In this document: positions 35,912-43,518 of the stretch, piece by piece
How the letters are laid out: every line of letters begins with the position of its first letter
Numbering within the stretch: the stretch's first letter is position 1
From: Neptuniibacter caesariensis
Lineage (GTDB): Bacteria; Pseudomonadota; Gammaproteobacteria; Pseudomonadales; Balneatricaceae
Assembly (NCBI RefSeq): GCF_000153345.1
Contig: NZ_CH724126.1
Span: 594,493-658,492, forward strand
Length of the DNA: 64,000 nt
Direction: 5' to 3'
Made by a program: the position numbers and the translations under genes
The notes under the pieces: model-generated
The model's input: the letters and a program-made list of their open reading frames with translations, nothing else
The model's database searches: none
Told to the model about the DNA's origin: nothing

Positions 35912-37294
35912 GTGACGCAGCTGTTAGTACGATACTCAAAAATACTGGAAATTGTTGGGGACATCGTCAAAGTTCATGTTCCCCTGTCGGAACAGGGTAG
36001 CTCGCCGATCTGTTTTGGCGATCTTGCCTTAATCGAAAATGAGGAGAATAGCGCACAGAGGGCCGCCCTGGCTCAGGTTATTCTCCTCGAACGGGAGGAA
36101 GTATCGCTGCAGGTTTTCAGCGGTACTAAAGGTCTTTCAACTCATTCAGTGGTGCGTTTTCTCGGGCGTTCCATGGAAGTGACATTTTCTCCGAATATTC
36201 TTGGCCGTGCTTTCTCAGGAACAGGGCGGGCGATCGATAATGGCCCCACGCTGACCGAAGAACCTAAAATTGAAATCGATGGTCCAACTGTCAATCCGGC
36301 CAGAAGGGTACTTGCTTCGCACATGATTCGTACCGATGTGCCGATGATTGATGTCTTTAACTGTCTGGTCGAGAGCCAGAAAATTCCGGTCTTTTCTGTG
36401 GCCGGAGAGCCATACAACCAGCTGCTGGCCCAGATAGGAACGCATGCTGATGCCGATGTTGTCGTATTTGGCGGGATCGGTTTGGTGTTCGATGATTACC
36501 ATTTTTTCCGACAGGCTTTCGAGGAAGCCGGTGTGTTGGCCCGAACCGTGATGTTTGTTCATCAGGGATCTGACCCGACGGTGGAAGGGTTGTTGGTACC
36601 GGATATGGCTTTGGCAGTGGCAGAGCGCTTTGCTGTTGAGGAAGGCAAGCGGGTACTGGTGTTGCTGACGGACATGACTGCCTATGCCGATGCACTGAAA
36701 GAGGTCGGTATCTCAATGGAGCATGTACCTTCCAACCGTGGTTATATCGGCGATCTGTATTCGCAGTTGGCGCGGCGCTATGAAAAAGCTTGTGATTATA
36801 AAGGAGCAGGTTCGGTAACGATTCTTTCAGTTACAACCATGCCGGGTGATGATGTGACCCATCCGGTTCCTGATAACACGGGCTATATCACCGAGGGGCA
36901 GTTTTATCTGCATGACGGGGTCATCGACCCATTCGGTTCCCTTTCCCGTTTGAAGCAGCATGTTATTGGCAAAGTGACTCGTGAAGACCATAGTCAGATT
37001 ATGAACACTATGGTGCGCTTCTATGCCGAATCGCAGGATGCTGCTCAGAAACAGGCGATGTCATTTGAATTAAGTGAGTACGATGAGCGATTGCTGAGGT
37101 TTGGTAGCTTATTCCGTGAGCGGTTTATGAATATCCGGGTAACCATGCCTTTGGAAGAGGCGTTAGATCTCTGCTGGGAAACGCTGGCTGCTTGCTTTGA
37201 ACCTCACGAGTTACTTATGAAACAAGCGCTTGTGGATAAGTATTTCCCAACAGATATTAATACGTTATCTGGTGTTGGACAGAGCGAGGGTTGA
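35912..37294 (+). CDS. ntpB: V/A-type ATPase subunit B
   Basis: Non-catalytic nucleotide-binding subunit of the V1 head (460 residues). VRYSKILEIVGDIVKVHV opens the beta barrel. VFSVAGEPYNQLLAQI takes the place of the P-loop (no GKT, as expected), and LLTDMTAYADALKEV and PSNRGYIGDLYSQLARRYEKA are the classic B-subunit blocks. The start is GTG with GGGAAG upstream. It opens the ATPase operon, whereas in most bacteria B follows A directly. Confidence 0.95.
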   Translation: MTQLLVRYSKILEIVGDIVKVHVPLSEQGSSPICFGDLALIENEENSAQRAALAQVILLEREEVSLQVFSGTKGLSTHSVVRFLGRSMEVTFSPNILGRAFSGTGRAIDNGPTLTEEPKIEIDGPTVNPARRVLASHMIRTDVPMIDVFNCLVESQKIPVFSVAGEPYNQLLAQIGTHADADVVVFGGIGLVFDDYHFFRQAFEEAGVLARTVMFVHQGSDPTVEGLLVPDMALAVAERFAVEEGKRVLVLLTDMTAYADALKEVGISMEHVPSNRGYIGDLYSQLARRYEKACDYKGAGSVTILSVTTMPGDDVTHPVPDNTGYITEGQFYLHDGVIDPFGSLSRLKQHVIGKVTREDHSQIMNTMVRFYAESQDAAQKQAMSFELSEYDERLLRFGSLFRERFMNIRVTMPLEEALDLCWETLAACFEPHELLMKQALVDKYFPTDINTLSGVGQSEG

Positions 37295-37298
37295 TTCT

Positions 37299-37925
37299 GT
37301 GGCGAAGCTGGCACTGAATAAAACCACCCTTAATCGTGAAGGGCGCAAACTAAAATCTTTTCGTCAGTTTGTGCCTGCGTTAGATCTGAAGCGAAAGCAG
37401 TTACTCTCGGCCCGTCAGGAAACACGAAAGAGTTTGGAGCAGACTGAGCAGCTATTGGCTGATCTGCAGCAAGAGGTTGCTGATCAGTTGCCTATGTTGG
37501 CTAATTCCGATGTTGAACTTGCTTCACTATTACAGATTAGAACCTGTGATGTAGGGTACATCAATCTGGTGGGGTTGGAGCTACCCGAACTGCGCCAGTT
37601 TGAGGTTGAATTAGCCCAGTATTCACGTTTGCTCTATCCCCACTGGGTTGATGTATTGCTTGATCTTCAGCAACGGGCGCTTAAAGCTGAAATTGAGATT
37701 CAGATTTACCGGCAGCGCCTGGCGTTGTTGGAAGAGGGCTTGCAAAAGACCACTCAGCGCCTGAATTTGTTCGATAAAGTACTTATCCCGCAGGCTCGCG
37801 CCAACATTCGCAAGATACAGATCGCCTTGTCTGACGCGGAAAGAGCAGGAGTGGTTCGGGCTAAAATTGCCAAGAATAAGCGCGCTAAACTGGCTGCTGT
37901 GCAGCTTCGGCGAGGTACTTTATGA
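37299..37925 (+). CDS. ntpD: V/A-type ATPase subunit D
   Basis: Central rotor-shaft subunit. From GTG 37299 it has 208 residues and begins VAKLALNKTTLNREGRKLK, the conserved D-subunit N-terminus. Two long coiled-coil helices and the C-terminal LFDKVLIPQARANIRKIQIALSD block follow. GAGG lies 9 bases before the GTG; a longer frame from inside ntpB exists but lacks support. The stop overlaps the ATG of ntpI (ATGA). Confidence 0.93.
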   Translation: MAKLALNKTTLNREGRKLKSFRQFVPALDLKRKQLLSARQETRKSLEQTEQLLADLQQEVADQLPMLANSDVELASLLQIRTCDVGYINLVGLELPELRQFEVELAQYSRLLYPHWVDVLLDLQQRALKAEIEIQIYRQRLALLEEGLQKTTQRLNLFDKVLIPQARANIRKIQIALSDAERAGVVRAKIAKNKRAKLAAVQLRRGTL

Positions 37926-39712
37926 GTATCTGTGCTTTACAAAAAGCCACGTTGGTTGGTTTGACGGAAGAGAAAGCCATCATTCTCGATCAGTTGCAGG
38001 CACTGGGTGTGATGCACATTATCCCCCTCTCGGCCCCTAAAACGACGGCTACCCCGGTTGAACACTTAGCGCAGGGGGTAAGTCCGGAGCAGTTACATGG
38101 TGGGTTGCATTATCTTTTAAGCTGCAAGCAGAAGCGAAAACAGGTGCTGAGTGAAAGGCATTTTGATCTGCCTGCGGTGGTTGATGCTGTAGAAATTAAT
38201 CGTACAAAACGGCTGACACTGGTTGAACGGCATGATTTTCTGCAGAAAAGGATTAAAGATCTGCAGCCTTGGGGAAGCTTTGTTCTTCCGGCTGAAGAAG
38301 ATCTTTATGGTCAGCGTTTGTGGTTCTATCTGGTGCCGAACTACAAAATGAAGGAGGTTGAATGTACCTCACTTCCCTGGCAGCTAGTCCACCGCGATAA
38401 CCGGCATAGTTATGTTGCCGTTATTTCAAAGCATGAGCCTGAACTCAATGAAATGCCGGTAGTAAGAACCCATACGGGCTCGGTTCCTTTACTCGATCTG
38501 AAAAGCGAACTGGAAGATATTGAAGTTGAACTGGAGACTGTCGAAGCGGAGCGGGAAGCGTTAACGCGCTGGATCTATCTGCTGCAGCGCTCGATTGCAG
38601 GGACCGAGGATCATGCACAGCTTGCTGAAGTGTCTGACCAAACATTAGACCGAGAGCAAATCTTTGCGGTGCAGGGCTGGTTTCCTGAGGAGCGTAAGGG
38701 CGAGCTTGAGGCCTTTGCCGATAGCTGTGGCCTGGTATTGCTCATTGAGCAGCCTGATGAGGACGAAGTGCCTCCCACGTTGTTGGAAAACCCTACAGCG
38801 CTGGCTGGAGGGGAAGAGGTTGTGCAGTTTTTCCAGATGCCGGGCTATCGCAGCTGGGACCCTTCGAGAGTGGTGTTCTTCTCTTTTGTTTCCTTCTTTG
38901 CCCTGATTATGTCGGATGCCGGCTACTCATTATTGCTGGGAGTCATTTTGATTTTCTATTGGCAGAGTATGGGCCAATCGGCGACAGGCTTAAGATTAAG
39001 AGCGATGGGCGCTGCATTGGCGGGAGCCGGTTTCATATGGGGCGTGCTGGTGGGGAGTTATTTTGGTGCCCAGGCTCCCTTTGCCTGGTTAGCTGGCTTT
39101 AAACTTCTGGATCTGAATGATTTCGATAGCATGATGCTGTTGTCGATCAGTATTGGCGCACTGCATCTGGTATTAGGCAATTTAATGATGGCCTGGGTCA
39201 GGCGTAAATCGGTTCAGGCGTTAAGTTCAGTGGGTTGGGCTCTCGCAGTTTTTACAGCGCTGATCGGCTGGGTCCAGGGATTTCATTGGCTGCATTGGCT
39301 GTTTATTGCGATTGGGCTTTGTCTGGTGTTGCTGTTCTCTTCTGCGCAGCGCGGCTGGGGATTAAAAAGATTTCTGGATGGTTTGTTGGCCCTGACCGGT
39401 ATCACCAAACTGTTTGGCGATGTGCTCAGCTACCTGCGTTTGTTCGCGCTGGGGCTGGCAAGTGCGTCACTCGCGATGACTTTCAATCAGCTTGCGGTGG
39501 ATGTGGCTGCGGCACTACCGGCAATCGGCCTGTTGTTTAAGGTGCTGATCCTGTTGGTTGGGCATCTTCTGAATTTTGTGCTTACCGTGATCAGTGGTGT
39601 GATCCATGGATTGCGTCTTAATCTAATCGAATTCTATAACTGGAGTCTGGCGGATGAGGGCTATGCCTTTCAACCGTTTGCTAAACGGGAGGTTTCACCT
39701 TGGATAACCTGA
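37922..39712 (+). CDS. ntpI: V/A-type ATPase subunit I (membrane a-type subunit)
   Basis: The 596-residue stator/ion-channel subunit has a cytoplasmic half (about 1-315) with coiled-coil segments, then about seven membrane helices from residue 320. FGDVLSYLRLFALGLASASLA near 500 contains the essential channel arginine in the YLRL-F motif. The C-terminal GHLLNFVLTVISGVIHGLRLN is also diagnostic. It forms the path for ions at the c-ring. The end overlaps ntpK by 13 bases. Confidence 0.94.
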   Translation: MSICALQKATLVGLTEEKAIILDQLQALGVMHIIPLSAPKTTATPVEHLAQGVSPEQLHGGLHYLLSCKQKRKQVLSERHFDLPAVVDAVEINRTKRLTLVERHDFLQKRIKDLQPWGSFVLPAEEDLYGQRLWFYLVPNYKMKEVECTSLPWQLVHRDNRHSYVAVISKHEPELNEMPVVRTHTGSVPLLDLKSELEDIEVELETVEAEREALTRWIYLLQRSIAGTEDHAQLAEVSDQTLDREQIFAVQGWFPEERKGELEAFADSCGLVLLIEQPDEDEVPPTLLENPTALAGGEEVVQFFQMPGYRSWDPSRVVFFSFVSFFALIMSDAGYSLLLGVILIFYWQSMGQSATGLRLRAMGAALAGAGFIWGVLVGSYFGAQAPFAWLAGFKLLDLNDFDSMMLLSISIGALHLVLGNLMMAWVRRKSVQALSSVGWALAVFTALIGWVQGFHWLHWLFIAIGLCLVLLFSSAQRGWGLKRFLDGLLALTGITKLFGDVLSYLRLFALGLASASLAMTFNQLAVDVAAALPAIGLLFKVLILLVGHLLNFVLTVISGVIHGLRLNLIEFYNWSLADEGYAFQPFAKREVSPWIT

Positions 39713-40146
39713 TCATGGCCCTGGGATGGGCTGGTTTATATGGTCCTATGGCACTGGGGGCAATTGGCAGTATGATCGGCTGTGCTCAAGCAGGTCAGGC
39801 AGCTTGCGGTGCTCTGCTGGAAACCGAAACAGGCCATGGGCGTTATATCGGGATAGCTGCGATGCCTTCGTCGCAGTCGATCTACGGCATTGTGGTGATG
39901 TTTGCTTTAAACCGGGAAATTACGCCAGAGAATGCGCCGGGTTTGGCAGCCATCGGCTTGCTATGCGGTTTGGCTCTTCTGTTTAGTGCCGCCTGGCAAG
40001 GACGCTGCTGTGCATCAGCTATCAACGTCTCAAAAATCCGTCCTGAAATTTTTGGTATGTCATTGGCGCCGGCGGCTATTGTTGAGGGGTTTGCTGTGTT
40101 TGCGTTTATCTTTGCCTTGGTGATTAGTGCGGGTGTGCCTGCTTAG
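39700..40146 (+). CDS. ntpK: V/A-type ATPase subunit K (c-ring proteolipid)
   Basis: The 148-residue duplicated proteolipid has four membrane helices. The ion-binding glutamate lies in helix 4 (APAAIVEGFAVFAF). Helix 2 carries PSSQSIYG and the third helix region WQGRCC; glutamines at these places are ligands in the sodium ring of Enterococcus NtpK, so Na+ coupling is possible but not proven. The start is TTG at 39700, 7 bases after GGGAGG, overlapping ntpI. An ATG at 39715 would cut into helix 1. Confidence 0.92.
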   Translation: MDNLIMALGWAGLYGPMALGAIGSMIGCAQAGQAACGALLETETGHGRYIGIAAMPSSQSIYGIVVMFALNREITPENAPGLAAIGLLCGLALLFSAAWQGRCCASAINVSKIRPEIFGMSLAPAAIVEGFAVFAFIFALVISAGVPA

Positions 40147-40154
40147 GAGGGCGT

Positions 40155-40838
40155 ATGAGTGATCAACATAAAACCCATGCTTCTTCTGGGGTAGAAGCGC
40201 TGATAGACAAGCTACGTCAGCAGGGCGTTGAAAAGGGGCAGCAGGAAGCCTCTCGCCTGATTGAGGAAGCTGAACATCGCGCTGACTGGCTTCTTTCGCA
40301 AGCCAAGCAGGAGGCTGAGCAGTTGGTGGCAAAAGCGCAGAAGGAAGCGGCACAACTGAAACAGGCGGGGGAGGATGCCCTGCGAATTGCCGCTCGTGAC
40401 ATGCACCTTGAAGTACGCGAAACCCTCTCTCACTCGTTTACCGATCAGGTGGAACGTCTGGTCGCAGCGCAGATGGATAATCAGGGCTTTATGCGTGATC
40501 TGATCATGGCATTGGTCGCTAAAGCTAATCATGATCACGGTATCAGCCACGCGCAGCAGATTGAGGTCTTACTTCCTGATGATTTCATCGGTCTGGATGA
40601 GCTGCGCCGCAACCCGAAAGAGTATCGTGAGGGTAAGCTGAGTCAGTTTGTACAATCCCTGGCTGCTGAGCAGATGCGTGATGGTGTTAACTTTGAGCTC
40701 CACAACGGTAAAGGAATACGGGTGCGGTTGAGTGGTGAAGAGGTGGAAGTGGATCTGAGTAGTGAAGCGGTCTCGAAATTACTGCTTAAGCACCTCCAGC
40801 CGCGTTTTCGCGCGATTATTGAAGGGGTGATTCGCTAG
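40155..40838 (+). CDS. ntpE: V/A-type ATPase subunit E (peripheral stalk)
   Basis: A 227-residue stalk protein with a long charged helix (about 12-90: ALIDKLRQQGVEKGQQEASR, EAEQLVAKAQKEAAQLKQA) typical of subunit E, and a C-terminal globular domain. The helix binds subunits A and B from outside and keeps the head from spinning. GGAGG precedes the ATG strongly. The stop codon shares its last base with the GTG of the next gene. In the usual operon this gene is first; here it is fifth. Confidence 0.85.
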   Translation: MSDQHKTHASSGVEALIDKLRQQGVEKGQQEASRLIEEAEHRADWLLSQAKQEAEQLVAKAQKEAAQLKQAGEDALRIAARDMHLEVRETLSHSFTDQVERLVAAQMDNQGFMRDLIMALVAKANHDHGISHAQQIEVLLPDDFIGLDELRRNPKEYREGKLSQFVQSLAAEQMRDGVNFELHNGKGIRVRLSGEEVEVDLSSEAVSKLLLKHLQPRFRAIIEGVIR

Positions 40839-41524
40839 TGTCGGATTACTATACGCTGATCACCGCGCTGCCCTGGTTGCCAGAACTGGAGCAATGCAAG
40901 CAGCTGCCGCTGTCCCGGATTGCCCTGGACCGCCGCTTAAGCATGTTGTCTGATCAGGATAGTGAGCAACTGATGCGCCTGGAGGGTTTATATCATCCGA
41001 GCCAAAAAGCGCTGCTTGATATGACCGATAAGGCTTTGGTGCTTGAGTGGCAGAACGGAGTGAATGCGGTTAACTCGCCGGTATTGGCAGAGAAGGTGCA
41101 TTTCCATATGGAGGTCAGAACTCTGCTTGCTGCTTTCAGGAGTCGCGCCGCAGGTATGGATAACCCCGCTCTGTTTTTTGGATTAGGGCGCTGGGTGGCT
41201 CATATTAGAAAACATTGGTTTGAGCCTGGCTTTTCTCTGGAAGGGCTGTGCCCATATCTGCCTGAAATAAAGCGACTGCTAGATAAAGGCAGGTCTTTAG
41301 AATTAGACGCTAAGCTGGATCAGTTACTTTGGCAGGACCTGGTCCGAACCGAGCATGAGTATAACTTTCAGTTTGAAGCGGTGGTTTGCTTCGTTTTACG
41401 TTGGGGAATTGCTGAACGTCGGCTGCAGCAGGATGGTGCTCTCGCATTAAGGCAATTTAATCAAACGACATCCAGGCTATTGGCAAAATCAGGTCTGGAC
41501 ATCCAGTTACAGGGGAATGGTTAG
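40838..41524 (+). CDS. V/A-type ATPase subunit C-like protein (DUF2764)
   Basis: The 228-residue protein fits the DUF2764 family that takes the place of subunit C between E and A in bacterial V-type operons: it opens DYYTLITALPWLPEL and is helical, with HFHMEVRTLLAAFRSRAAG and WQDLVRTEHEYNFQFEAVV. It probably forms the collar connecting the rotor to the membrane ring. The start is GTG overlapping the ntpE stop, and its own stop overlaps the GTG of ntpA, so translation is coupled throughout. Confidence 0.82.
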   Translation: MSDYYTLITALPWLPELEQCKQLPLSRIALDRRLSMLSDQDSEQLMRLEGLYHPSQKALLDMTDKALVLEWQNGVNAVNSPVLAEKVHFHMEVRTLLAAFRSRAAGMDNPALFFGLGRWVAHIRKHWFEPGFSLEGLCPYLPEIKRLLDKGRSLELDAKLDQLLWQDLVRTEHEYNFQFEAVVCFVLRWGIAERRLQQDGALALRQFNQTTSRLLAKSGLDIQLQGNG

Positions 41525-43335
41525 TGGATCAGAAAAGTACTGCTCAGGTTGTTGCCGTTAGGGATGATATTGTCACTATCGAGTTGCTGAAAGATGCTGC
41601 AGGCAGCTTTTACCCTATTCTGAAAAACGAAGTTGTCTACATCTGCCCGAAGCGTCTGGGGGGGGATGACCGGCAAGAATATCTGCAGGCGGAAGTGCTT
41701 CGTGTACGGCATGGCGAAGCCGACGTACAGGTATTTGAAAATACCCGTGGCGTCGCGGTGGGTGATGGTGTGCTGCAAAGTGGTCATATGCTTTCCGTTT
41801 CGCTGGGACCTGGCCTATTAGGTCAGGTCTATGACGGTTTACAGAATCCCCTCGAGCTGATTGCTTCTCAGCATGGCTTTTTCTTGCCACGCGGTTTGGA
41901 AGTCGATGGTGTGGATCAACAACAGCATTGGTCATTTCAGCCGGTTGTTAAAGTGGGAGATATCGTACGTGCCGGCGATGTCATCGGATGTGTTCAGGAG
42001 GGCCGATTTAAGCATCGGATTATGGCGCCTTTTGGTCTGATCGGGGACGCGGAAATCAGCTGGATTCAGGAAGGTTCATTTACTATTGCGACGCCGGTGG
42101 CTCGTATTCGGACGCAAAATGGTGAAGAGCAAGAAGTTTCCATGCAACAGCGGTGGCCTGTAAGGATTCCAGTAAGTGAGCCTTTACTTAAGGAAGGCTT
42201 GAGTCAGCGACTTTATCCGGACGAGCCGTTGCTAACCTCCATACGTCTGATCGATACTTTCTTCCCTGTAGCAAGGGGCGGTACCGCTTGTATTCCTGGA
42301 CCTTTTGGCGCAGGGAAAACCGTACTTCAGAGTCTGATCTCGCGCTTTTCCGATGTCGACATCGTAGTGATTGTTGCTTGCGGAGAGCGAGCGGGTGAGG
42401 TTGTGGAAACCATTACAGAATTCCCCAATATGCCGGACCCGAAAGGGGGAACGCTGATGGATCGCACAGTTATTATCTGTAATACTTCCTCTATGCCGGT
42501 CGCAGCCAGGGAAGCGTCTATTTACACCGGGATCACCATCTCGGAGTACTATCGGCAGATGGGCTATAACGTGCTGGTAATTGCTGACTCAACCTCGCGT
42601 TGGGCGCAGGCGATGCGAGAAACATCGGGGCGGTTAGAGGAGATCCCTGGTGAGGAAGCGTTTCCTGCTTACCTTGATTCCGCTGTACGAGCGCTTTATG
42701 AACGGGCAGGGTTAATTCAGAACAACGCCGGTGATCAGGGCAGTCTGACACTCATCGGTACGGTTTCACCAGCAGGGGGCAACTTTGAGGAACCTGTTAC
42801 ACAATCGACCCTGCGTACGGTAAAGACATTTTTGGGGTTAAGCGCGGAGCGTGCCTATAAACGTGCATATCCTGCAGTAGACCCCCTGATATCCTGGTCG
42901 CGGTATCTTGATCAGTTGTCTGGCTGGTATGCGGAGAATCTGGGTGATGAATGGGTGGCTCAGGTAAAGGAGATGCAGCAGTTACTTATTCAGGGAGAAG
43001 CGGTTCAACAGATGATGCAGGTGACTGGCGAGGAGGGAGTCACCTTGAAAGACTATATTCTCTATCACAAATCGATCTGCCTGGATCAGGTTTACCTTCA
43101 GCAGGATGCTTTTGATGATGTGGATATCTCGGTCCCGATCGAACGGCAACAAGCTATTTTTGAGATGTTACGTGGATGTTTAATGAATGATCAGGAATTC
43201 ACGGATAAACAACAGGTTAGAGATCACTTTGTTAAGCTTACTGGCTTGTTTAGGAACCTAAATTACAGCCGTAGTGATAGTCCGGATTACCGGCGCTACC
43301 ATGAAGAAATAATAGCGTTGAACGACTATAGTTAA
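41524..43335 (+). CDS. ntpA: V/A-type ATPase catalytic subunit A
   Basis: Catalytic subunit of the head, 603 residues. The Walker A GPFGAGKTVLQSL is at about residue 259, the catalytic glutamate segment CGERAGEVVE at about 286, and Walker B NVLVIADSTSRWAQAMRE at about 350. The large non-homologous insert of A subunits lies before the P-loop. The start is GTG overlapping the previous stop. It is the last gene here, whereas in normal operons A is followed by B. No clear terminator was seen in the next 170 bases. Confidence 0.96.
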   Translation: MDQKSTAQVVAVRDDIVTIELLKDAAGSFYPILKNEVVYICPKRLGGDDRQEYLQAEVLRVRHGEADVQVFENTRGVAVGDGVLQSGHMLSVSLGPGLLGQVYDGLQNPLELIASQHGFFLPRGLEVDGVDQQQHWSFQPVVKVGDIVRAGDVIGCVQEGRFKHRIMAPFGLIGDAEISWIQEGSFTIATPVARIRTQNGEEQEVSMQQRWPVRIPVSEPLLKEGLSQRLYPDEPLLTSIRLIDTFFPVARGGTACIPGPFGAGKTVLQSLISRFSDVDIVVIVACGERAGEVVETITEFPNMPDPKGGTLMDRTVIICNTSSMPVAAREASIYTGITISEYYRQMGYNVLVIADSTSRWAQAMRETSGRLEEIPGEEAFPAYLDSAVRALYERAGLIQNNAGDQGSLTLIGTVSPAGGNFEEPVTQSTLRTVKTFLGLSAERAYKRAYPAVDPLISWSRYLDQLSGWYAENLGDEWVAQVKEMQQLLIQGEAVQQMMQVTGEEGVTLKDYILYHKSICLDQVYLQQDAFDDVDISVPIERQQAIFEMLRGCLMNDQEFTDKQQVRDHFVKLTGLFRNLNYSRSDSPDYRRYHEEIIALNDYS

Positions 43336-43518
43336 TTAGAGATTGATCTGGGTCATTTTTATTGACCGGTCATCTGGTCTGTTGGGCTTTTTTTCTGGTA
43401 GAGTCGGGAGTTGGCTCCGTTGTAGCTGAAGCGGCGGTTAATGCACAATCAGGATGTATGTGCACGGTTTGGGAATTCAAGGCCGAGCTTCCCTTCTTAA
43501 GAAACGTTGAAACAATCT

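Noticed and set aside
43336-43518. Small gene between ntpA and the GGDEF/EAL gene
   Set aside because: An open frame from 43362 runs into the next gene in another frame and has no ribosome site or protein-like composition.
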